Shown here: in pieces, positions 56,293 to 64,000 of the stretch
Position numbering within the stretch: the stretch's first letter is position 1
How the letters are laid out: each line of letters starts with the position of its first letter
Assembly: GCA_001683735.1 (NCBI GenBank)
Contig: LUGG01000024.1
Span: forward strand, 535,789 to 599,788
DNA: 64,000 bases
Reading direction: 5' to 3'
DNA from: Grifola frondosa
Taxonomy: Eukaryota > Basidiomycota > Agaricomycetes > Polyporales > Grifolaceae
The notes under the pieces: generated by a model
Told to the model about the DNA's origin: nothing
What the model saw: the letters and a program-made list of their open reading frames with translations, nothing else
Databases searched by the model: none
Position numbers and translations under genes: made by a program

Positions 56293-59089
56293 TTATCTCC
56301 TCGGAACGGTGACACCTATTGTGCCGAGTGCTTGGTGCAGCGGATCCCAATTGATCTTGCCCAATTGACGACCTGTGATTAGCTCTGCTGGACCGGAGAC
56401 GTCATGGCCTAGATATGACATCATTGTGGCCATAAACTCATTCGTTCCACAGAGCGCACTGCCATTGCCCAATAGTATCACCGTTGTCTCCTCAGGCCTC
56501 AACTTCGGCTGACTTGGGACAAGCGATAGGAAATCCTCATCAGGGGTCTCCTGATCAAGGGGATCCACACTTTCTGTCCTTTGATAGTCTCCCGCCTGTG
56601 AGTTGCCTGATCATATAGATCCTCCTCTTCATCGGCTGATTGTGGATCGTCGGCTTGACTAGGTAATTCCCCGAGTGGAATTTGACCGTCTATCAAGATG
56701 CTGTCCGACAAATCCTCCGAAGGGCCCATTGGTACTTCGAAATTCTGATCCGATGTCTGCTTCCATTCTTCAGACGTTCCTGCTTCTGCTTCAAGACTGC
56801 TAGGCGAACAGGGAACATCCGAATAGAAAACCATGTGGAGAACCCCATGGCCTCTGTATCGTCTCCCGTTCATCGTCATCCTAACATCTTGTAGCAGGTA
56901 CTGTCCTTCAGCATGGTCCGGCTTCGGGGACAGTGGGCCTGGATGCACAATACGAGCATTCTTGACTCGTATGTCTGTCATCAGGGTAGCCACTTCCTCT
57001 ATCACCTGTCCTAACTGGTCCTGATGCACTTTACGAAATGTGTCATACAGTTTCCGGTTCTCCTGTTCCACCATCCGATTGGACTCCAGAAAATGAGGGG
57101 ATCTTTCCTCATCAGGAAAGTCTTCATCCCAGTTTTCCGGGGAGTTCAACTCGGTGGGAACCATGCTGCCAGAATCATCCATCGTCTCCTTCCGAGGGGC
57201 TGGACTGTCACCAGGTTTAATCTGGAGCTGCGCCAAACGCATCTCAACCCGATTGACACCAATCCTTTCGAAGGAGCCTGATCCACTGTGGTCATCGCAC
57301 ATAGCCGAAAGGTTCTATCCAGAACATCTTTCTGGATGCCCGGGCTCGTGATGAGAAGCTCATAGGAGTGGAGCTTCAAGCTGTCACGAATACCAAGGTA
57401 TAATCCTTCCGGCCTATGCTGCAGACTGAATTCGTGTTTCTGCTGCCATGATCTTCCCAAGATCCCGGGAACTGCTAGGTCTTCCACAATATACAATGTG
57501 GCTTCAGTATCAATCCGGCCGATGGACAGTGGCGTGTCCCAAAGGCCTATGCAGGAAAGTGACTTTCCGGTCACGTCCTTGATTGATACGTCATCATCAA
57601 CTTCCCGGCTGGTACCTCGAGCTAATTTCCATAGATCCGCATTCACACAGTTAACCTGCGATCCGGTGTCCACAATAAATGGGATGGAATAGTAACCACA
57701 TTTTGCATGCAGCACCATCATCGAGTCCGGAGTAGACCATGGGCCAAGGAGGTTGCCATCACATTGATAGGACTCCTTGGGCGTAGCGAGGCTTAAAGCT
57801 CGGGGCTTCAGTCCCTCAGCTATGATCATCTTAACACTCCCCTCTCGATACCGTCTCATTATATTGCGCGACTTCTGCAATTCCCCTTCTGAAAATGGAA
57901 ACACCTGGACCAACATGTGGCCCATGCAGCATCCAGTTCCATAGAAGAAATGTGCATCCCGAAGAAGAAACATACGATGACCATGTGATCTCGTAGTTTC
58001 CTTGATGAACTCCACTCCATTATCTGAATGGATGGTAGTTTCACCAATTCGCCTTGTCATCTGGGTTCTGCTGTCATCCACTTGTGCAGCTAGGAGGGTC
58101 CGGTATGTGATAACTTCCTGTCGAGCTTCCCGTTCCTTGGCTGAATCATCCACAGGGTCAGTATCGTCCATATCGGAGTTATCGTCCTCCTGGTCTTCAC
58201 TGTCTTCATCGTCATGCTCTGCCTCCTCATCTGTTTGGATCCCGATATCCTTCTGGTCTTCTTCTGCTGTGGCAGCATGATCGTCATCTCCCTCAGGCTC
58301 TTCTGCGATAGAAGTGACACCTGGAGATGGACCCCACACCTGTGGTTCGATCATATACGATGCTGCATCCTGTGAGTCGTCCGTACGGTACGGCGTTACC
58401 AAGACTTCCGAATCTGGATAACCCGGCCGTCCTTCAAATGTAAGGTATGTGCCTTCGTCCTTTTCCCTGATCCCGACCTTGTTCTTGATCTGCCAAGGTC
58501 GTCCTAACAGGCCTTCAAAAGGTGGATTTGGTGCGACATAAGCATTGAACGTAGTGCTTATGTGCCCAAATTTCAGCGGTATGTCCGATACGAGACCCAA
58601 CAATTCTCCGCTACCACCATTCGCATCGTTCATGGTGATGGCTCGAGATTTGTCCATAGGGGTCTGGACAATAGACTTCCAGACTTTCTCACTGATCACA
58701 TTCAACTGTGATCCTGTGTCAATGATAAAGTTGACCGGCCTCGTCCTACAATTCATCGTGAGACGAATGAGGGGTGACCTGGTCTCTGATATGTCTGTTA
58801 CGAAATTCGCAGCCAAGCCTGGAACCAGGTTTGCTGCTACTTCCGCTGCTTCCGTCTTTTTGACTTTCAGGACGTTCTGAACCTGCTGTGCGACCTCCTT
58901 GGAGACTCCGATGAGCTCTCCAACTGAGACCGTAAGCGACGTGTTCAGAATCCTGTTCATAATGGCCGTGGGATCCACCTCTTTGCTGATTGCAGATGTT
59001 CGTGAGACCATCGTGCGAGGCTTCTCCACTGGTTTCGAAGCACTCTCCTGGCTTCGAAACATCCGTGTTAGGGCTGGATCGTCCATCAT
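56293..59089 (-). pseudogene. Protease ORF with two retropepsin-like domains, then an acidic tail
   Basis: The first frame (59089-57146, 647 codons) has two aspartic-protease domains. One has Asp124 in FIIDTGSQLNVIS and a closing GLLGRPW at about 193-199. The second has Asp474 in FIVDTGSQVNCVN and GILGRSW at about 542-548. An acidic linker (residues 265-320) separates them. The tail continues in two overlapping frames (57302-56499 and 56568-56293), so there are one or two shifts, or recoding. The ATG at 59089 is 41 bp after the gag stop in another frame. Role: cleavage of Gag and perhaps Pol. The doubled domain is unusual. Confidence 0.8.
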
Positions 59090-59130
59090 TTCTGCATCAT
59101 TGTCCGGGTCAAAGTTCCTCTGGTGAACTT

Positions 59131-60702
59131 CTACGGACGCAGTTCATGATGTGACTCTGCACTCCCTGCTGCAACTGGCTGAGACAATGGAGGGGTCTGG
59201 CGAGGTATGAATTCCCTCTGCTTTCCCTTTGTCATCATGGGAACCTTTACGCTATCAAAGACTTGTTTTCGATAGCTCCGGGTTTCCCTCTGAGACTTCT
59301 CCACTGGTAGCACCATAACCTCGGGATCAGATTCATCATCAGAATCTATCAGCGATTTCCCATAGGTTATAAAGTGCACATTGGGTACGATTCTCCGAAT
59401 CGCCTGGACCCAATTCTCGTTCATGTCCTTCCGAAGAATACTCCCATTCATGTCGGTGATCCGTCCTCGATAGTCTTTGAGGATGAATCCTTTAACCAAC
59501 ATTTCCTGAATGGATGGGCAATTTCCCACAATATGGCCTGGCTCTCCACATCCATAACAGCCCGGTCCATAAGGTCTCCTGTCAAGGAATCTCCCTGGGT
59601 CCGGTCTGTCATATCTTGGAGGTGAGATTTCCTGCTGCCTCGTGTTCTGTAACTGGTTGACACGAGGCATCTGTAGGCATTGTGCAACCAATGGATTTAT
59701 GGCTGACGCCTGCAGGAATAGCTGACCATACTTTGGATCGTCAATCGACAGCTTGTTCATCTGCTGAACTAGCCTGTCAATTTCTGGTACGTCACGATCC
59801 TTGGGTGCCTCCTTCTTCTTTACTGAGCTTCGCAACTTTGGCAGTGGTTCCGCGACGGGGACTTCTTCGTCCTCCGAGTCACTATCAAAAGTGACCGTCC
59901 GTCGCTTGGTCCTCTTTGTCGATTGTTTCTTCGGCAACCTCTTCCGTGGAACGTCTTCTTCGTCACTGCCTTCGTCGCTAGAGATGTCACTGTCAAACTC
60001 GAAATTCTGCCGGTCTATACCATCGGAATCTAATCGCTCTGTATCGAAGCGATCACGAGACAGAATGGACTCTGCTGTCTCGTTAATTAGATCCGGGCTA
60101 TAGGGATCCTCAGGTCTGTGGTGTGGTTCCTTCATAAGCATACGAAACTCGAGTTGCCTCCGGAATCTTCTTGGCAGACCTGCCCATAGATAGAATGCAT
60201 AATCCTCGTCATCAAGTTTATCCCTACCCTGCAGCCATCCAGCAATCCTGATAAACTTGCGCATGAACCTGCGCCAGTCTTTCAACTCCTGTATCGGTTC
60301 TTTCCGATGACGAGCCGCAAACATCTGTAGGTCCTTCAAGCGAAACCTCTTCTCTTCAAGGTCCGCATTAAAGAAGGTCATGATGTTGGCACGAAGCTCA
60401 TCCCAGGCCTGCTTCCGGTAACTGGAGAAACCCTCAATGGTCTCCTTCACCGTCCTGGAACAATACTCTGTTACTCGCTCGCATTTCTGCGCAGGGGTGA
60501 GGTGATGAAGTGCAGCCAACTGGTCGTAGTGGCTGAGGAACTTCCGCACCTCGGATGCCTCTCCTCTAAACTCCTCCGGGGCGTTCTTGCCTTTCCGGAA
60601 TGGCATATTGAGATAACTCTTTATGCCATACCCACTGGACATCTGACTGGCCAGTGAAGGACTTACATCGCCTGGTACGTCACGTATATCTGTAAACATC
60701 AC
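59131..60702 (-). CDS. Gag of the inner element (523 aa)
   Basis: Intact frame that starts 96 bp after the 5' LTR edge (MMFTDIRDVPGD). The capsid-like part with FRGEASEVRKFLSHYDQL and FRLKDLQMFAARHRKEPI fits the retrotransposon gag helical domain. An acidic, then basic middle (SDISSDEGSDEE, RKRLPKKQSTKRTKRR) follows. One CCHC zinc knuckle, CYGCGEPGHIVGNC, lies at about residues 381-394. The Gag would assemble particles and bind element RNA. Confidence 0.9.
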   Translation of the reverse strand: MMFTDIRDVPGDVSPSLASQMSSGYGIKSYLNMPFRKGKNAPEEFRGEASEVRKFLSHYDQLAALHHLTPAQKCERVTEYCSRTVKETIEGFSSYRKQAWDELRANIMTFFNADLEEKRFRLKDLQMFAARHRKEPIQELKDWRRFMRKFIRIAGWLQGRDKLDDEDYAFYLWAGLPRRFRRQLEFRMLMKEPHHRPEDPYSPDLINETAESILSRDRFDTERLDSDGIDRQNFEFDSDISSDEGSDEEDVPRKRLPKKQSTKRTKRRTVTFDSDSEDEEVPVAEPLPKLRSSVKKKEAPKDRDVPEIDRLVQQMNKLSIDDPKYGQLFLQASAINPLVAQCLQMPRVNQLQNTRQQEISPPRYDRPDPGRFLDRRPYGPGCYGCGEPGHIVGNCPSIQEMLVKGFILKDYRGRITDMNGSILRKDMNENWVQAIRRIVPNVHFITYGKSLIDSDDESDPEVMVLPVEKSQRETRSYRKQVFDSVKVPMMTKGKQREFIPRQTPPLSQPVAAGSAESHHELRP

Positions 60703-60776
60703 TGGGACCCTGATTGCTAAACTGAACCTCCCAAATTGGAAATGCCTGTAAAAACTAGACTTCTAAACTGTTTCCC

Positions 60777-60793
60777 CCTCGCGGTGGGCTCCA
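60777..60793 (-). promoter_or_regulatory. Probable primer-binding site of the inner element
   Basis: Minus-strand TGGAGCCCACCGCGAGG starts with TGG (complement of tRNA CCA) and lies 4 bp from the LTR edge. The tRNA was not identified. Confidence 0.6.
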
Positions 60794-60797
60794 ATCT

Positions 60798-63005
60798 TGT
60801 CGTGAGTATGTGGTGTGAGATAGTAACCACTGTATAAAAGATCTCGATAATCACCGAACCAAAATAGAAAAATCTATCTGTGGCAGGGCGAAATATACGC
60901 GAAGGGAATCGAGGTATGAAATCAATTTTATACTGCACCAAGCTTGACGGGTTTTTCCTGCTTTCCCAGTTATAGGCCTGGCCGAATCCGTTGGGTGTTG
61001 TTATCACAATCACGAAGAGGTAGGTACGATCCCAAGTGAATGTTTAACGATGATACGATGATGACTTGCCCGGTACGTTTGTCACTTCTACCTCTCCTCG
61101 ATATGTCTCCTGTTCTTCTGCTGATGCTCCCTCCGAGGAAGACTTCTCTTTCCTGTCCTATCAACAGTCAACCTTGCCCACCTCTGTATGGGGTTGCTGC
61201 ACTGCTGTGACCTGGAAACTGGGGACCAAGACTTCAACCTTGCCCACCTCTGTTGTGGGGTTTCCTGAAGTGATGTCCGGACTGTGGTAAGCAAGTCAAC
61301 TGACTATGACGCTTCTGGCTGTGAGACTTTGAGAGTAGAAATCTGGTGTGATTTGGTATGGAGTGAAGTGGGGTGGTGGGGATACAGAATGGTATCCTTG
61401 CCGCCTTGGAGGTCCTCCTTGTTAGGGAAGTGCTGTGTCTGTGTGGCTGAGTGTGTACACCTATGTGCACACCTGTGATGACGTGAGATATCCCTGTGAT
61501 ACCTCAGTCAAGTGATCTAGTCTGCTGAGTCTGGGGGGAATCTGGAGGGTGATCCAAATTCCAGTGGAGACTGTGTTTCTGGCTGCTGCTGGTGGATCCA
61601 GTTTTTGATCCAGTTCTGTTGGATCCAATTTTCTTGGATCCAATTCTATTGCCCTCTCTAAGGCAAGAAAGGAGCTCTTTATATACCTTTTGAGAGGGCC
61701 CAGAATTCTCCCCGGACTCTTCTTCTCAGACTGTTCCAGCACTTTCCGGGAGGCTCCAAGCACAAGAAACCATGGTAACTACTGTGCTAGAATCTTCCAG
61801 TCCTTTCCAAAGTGTTTTCCTGAATGTTCCAGCTGCATCTCCCTGCACTGCCTCTCTGACTTCCTCCAATCAGAGCTCTCCTAGGTCACCCGGCCCTCAG
61901 ATTTGCATAGCTTTAGTAAGGCTCTTACAAATCTGGGGCAGGGGATTACAAACCCAAGGTGCCCTTTTCTCCATTTCAAGGACCTTTCTCTCACAGAGTA
62001 CATAGCCTTGAAGACTTTGTCATCCATTTGAGATATTCCCTGACTAATGGAGGTCCTCTACCTTATAAATTTGCACAGCCTTAGTAAGGCAATCACAAAT
62101 CTAGGGTAGGGCCCTTACAAATCTGGGGGAGTTAGTCTGCCACTTTGAGAAGCACATGGTCTATGGTTCCAGGGCTGTGAGTCTCCTGAAGGCTGTTCTA
62201 CATCACCTCAGGTGGCTTGTGGCTGTGTATCCCTGTGACCATTGCCATGCTTCTCTTTTCAAAGGCTGTACAGACTTTCCCAGGACTCTGCCTTTCTTCC
62301 AGTCCCTTCCAGAATTTGCTAACCTGATCTTCTTCTTCCTGTTTCCGCGATGTCCTGCTGTGTCCAACTCCTTGTCTCCTGACTTTCCTGCACCTGATTC
62401 TTTCCCGCACTCCTTTCCTCATGACCCTCCATGCTTTCCCATCCCATCCTACTTGATTTAACGATGGTTGTCGTCGTTTACAAGCGGGTGAAGAGGGTAA
62501 ATTATGGATTCCGGCTTCGTCATCTCGTTATCCGGACTGACAGCGTATAGGGAATATCGCCACCAGGTCATTGCATAGGAGACGAGCGAATGCTGAACGT
62601 ACTCGTATCGTACTGCGAAACCAATGGTGCAGGTGCCGTCGATGTGAGAAAGGGCGAGGAATATTCGTGTTTCCTGGTACTGGATGATGTGGTCGATATG
62701 GCCCGTGAACGTAATTCCGGATCGATCTGTGAGGTGCACGAATCCGGACAGTGGCATGAGGTCGAATCCGGTGGCGAGTGTGTCATATAATAGGATGGGG
62801 AACCGAGGATCGATTACCATGGGGCACCATGGCATGCGTCGATTGGGTGGGATTGGGTGGAGATTTGACATGATTGATGATGTCTAAACTCGATCCCGAT
62901 GGTGGACCTTCGTGTGCTGTGCATATTACGGCACTCGGTTGACTTGGTTGCCAAAGATGGTTATTTTGGCCCTGTCCAGGTACCAACCACGTTTGGTGCG
63001 TGACA
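60798..63005 (-). repeat. 5' LTR of the inner element (copy C, 2,208 bp)
   Basis: TGTCGTGAG...GCGTGACA. The minus-strand TATA (GGTATATAAA, 61678-61687) splits it into a U3 of about 1.3 kb that contains the embedded ORF and an R-U5 of about 0.85 kb. Confidence 0.93.
62458..62871 (-). CDS. LTR U3-embedded ORF (137 aa), copy C
   Basis: The ATG lies 134 bp inside the LTR, upstream of the LTR TATA; the frame ends with ...NDDNHR at 62458. The protein has no signal peptide or TM and mixes beta-like strands (FPILLYDTLATGFDLMPL, GFVHLTDRSGITFTG) with an aromatic C-terminal half (YAMTWWRYSLYAV). It is intact in copies A, B and C. The strongly diverged copy D still encodes a related protein with one frameshift. 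Frames of other phases in this LTR have no such cross-copy support. A comparable layout, a gene in U3, is known from nef- and sag-type genes of retroviruses. Function here unknown. Confidence 0.5.
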   Translation of the reverse strand: MSNLHPIPPNRRMPWCPMVIDPRFPILLYDTLATGFDLMPLSGFVHLTDRSGITFTGHIDHIIQYQETRIFLALSHIDGTCTIGFAVRYEYVQHSLVSYAMTWWRYSLYAVSPDNEMTKPESIIYPLHPLVNDDNHR

Positions 63006-64000
63006 ACGCGCTTTCCACACCGGGCCATTCCTACGATGATCACACCGTGGGGCATTCGAACGTTCAGCCATGTCAGTGTGCACACATCCATTGCACTGCA
63101 CATTCGCACTCAGAGCTCATGGCGTGTGGCATCCAGTCCTATTCTCGGTGAGTCCTTTTCCATTCGTTCCCTGCATTCTCCATGGGCTACGCTGATGTCT
63201 CGGCTTATCAGCGACACCCATCGTCCTTCCTTGGTGCTGTCCGCCGCCCCACAGTTCGCTCAGAACTGCCGGTGTCTTCGCGGTATGTTCTTGGCTTCAT
63301 CTCTTCATATATCCCACTGATAACTTCGGGCTTCTGTCGCTAGGTCCCTCGTACTCGATGCATGTCGGGTACTCGTTCATCGGCCATATTCATGCCATCT
63401 CGGACCTTATCCTGGTACGTCTCTCGCCTGCTTCATCTCTGTCGGCCTATTTAACCTTGCACTTTCCTAGGTTGCTTTTCTTCTTCCTGTATCTCCTTTC
63501 CATATATCTTTACTGCGACCCGGTCGCACTTCTCGTTTGTATGCCTGGCGTAGACACATTTCTTCTTTCAGAATATTGTGTCGCCCCACAGTTCACATTA
63601 AACCGTGGCTAGCATTACCTCATACATTCCTCTTGTCCTGTACTTCCTGGTTTCGGCACCGAACGTCTCGCATCACATCCAAATGCGTGATAAGTGTCCG
63701 ATGACTCCTCAACTTTACTTGACCCAAAACTGATGGGTATCCTGTTCAACATCATCTTGAAGGAGTTTGCGGCCTGATCAGCTCAGCTGACAGCGCTCTC
63801 CGCACCAAACTCCTTACTCATGGCTTGGTCGTGACTGTTGCATGATTGCCTTTGTTTTAAATACTTGAATTTGTATTCAAAAACAGATGACAATCAAGCA
63901 AGGCTTCCTGGATCTCTACTTGGTAGGTATAGCTTCCTGTAATCATGCTTGTCCTTGGTAACTCTTCTGGTGGCTTCATGCCCATTCCTGTTCCTGTGTC
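63006..64000 (+). pseudogene. Continuation of accessory gene Z of the outer element
   Basis: After the duplicated ACGC, the exon that was open at 44961 continues to a GTGAGT donor at about 63149. Further exon-like pieces follow between CTTATCAG (63212), GGTATGTTC (63279), GTCGCTAG (63343), GGTACGTCT (63415) and TTTCCTAG (63471). The GGTACGT donors match those of the inner-element gene. After about 63620 nothing is recognised. Confidence 0.45.

Larger units (their letters stand above)
44962..63005 (-). mobile_element. Inner giant Ty3/Gypsy-like LTR element (18,044 bp)
   Basis: Two nearly identical LTRs (44962-47162 and 60798-63005) bound the element, with ACGC duplicated at both outer edges (44958-44961 and 63006-63009). 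A PBS (60777-60793) and a PPT (47163-47174) lie at the right inner places for a minus-strand element. Contents: gag, a two-domain protease ORF, accessory genes X, Y-like and Z, then pol behind an internal TATA. The length is about three times that of usual Ty3 elements. LTR identity implies recent insertion, yet pol has three one-base frameshifts. Confidence 0.85.

Noticed and set aside
1..64000. CRISPR arrays, rRNA or tRNA genes, bacterial-type operons or Shine-Dalgarno sites
   Set aside because: None seen by eye; the intron-rich structure is eukaryotic. A tRNA scan was not possible here.

Overview
This window reads as a filamentous basidiomycete (Agaricomycete-type) genome. Coding regions are cut by short 45-90 bp introns with GT(A/G)(A/C)G donors and CTRAY-like branch sites. 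The gene families fit too: UstYa/DUF3328-like proteins, a fungal APC amino-acid permease, a fungal-specific transcription-factor domain, and DIRS-like, Helitron and Ty3-type elements. All exon models below were built by hand from splice signals and phase continuity.

Layout. (1) 1-5059: decayed autonomous Helitron (HUH Rep + Pif1-type helicase, with a USP-like cysteine-peptidase domain downstream), entering from the left edge. (2) 5107-8455: two divergent, well-formed spliced genes of unknown function, each with a TATA box. (3) 9863-12068: solo LTR. (4) 12941-25150: the only host-like gene island. It holds a 7-TM protein, two UstYa-like genes, an amino-acid permease, two proline-iminopeptidase paralogues (one frameshifted), a tiny secreted peptide and a single-TM protein. 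The combination recalls a UstYa-type RiPP locus but is unproven. (5) 25985-27830: GC-rich remains, including a transcription-factor pseudogene. (6) 28836-34259: tyrosine-recombinase (DIRS/Ngaro-like) retroelement with perfect-looking 156 bp terminal direct repeats. (7) 34445-64000: two related giant Ty3/Gypsy-like elements on the minus strand, one nested in the other.

The inner element (44962-63005, 18 kb) has about 2.2 kb LTRs, a PBS, a PPT and a 4 bp target duplication (ACGC). It is inserted in an exon of the older element's plus-strand cargo gene, and the frame stays open across the rejoined site. In element orientation the order is LTR, gag, a protease ORF with two retropepsin-like domains, accessory genes of unknown function on both strands, then pol (RT-RNase H-integrase) behind its own TATA box, then LTR. 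The outer element repeats the accessory-genes/TATA/pol/LTR part. Its 3' LTR is strongly diverged yet retains a recognisable version of an ORF that lies wholly inside the LTR U3 region.

The main candidates for something undescribed are therefore this giant LTR element family (U3-embedded ORF, doubled protease, cargo genes whose introns lie antisense to the element RNA) and the small secreted peptide/UstYa/iminopeptidase island. Most element ORFs carry single-base frameshifts. These may be real decay or assembly errors.
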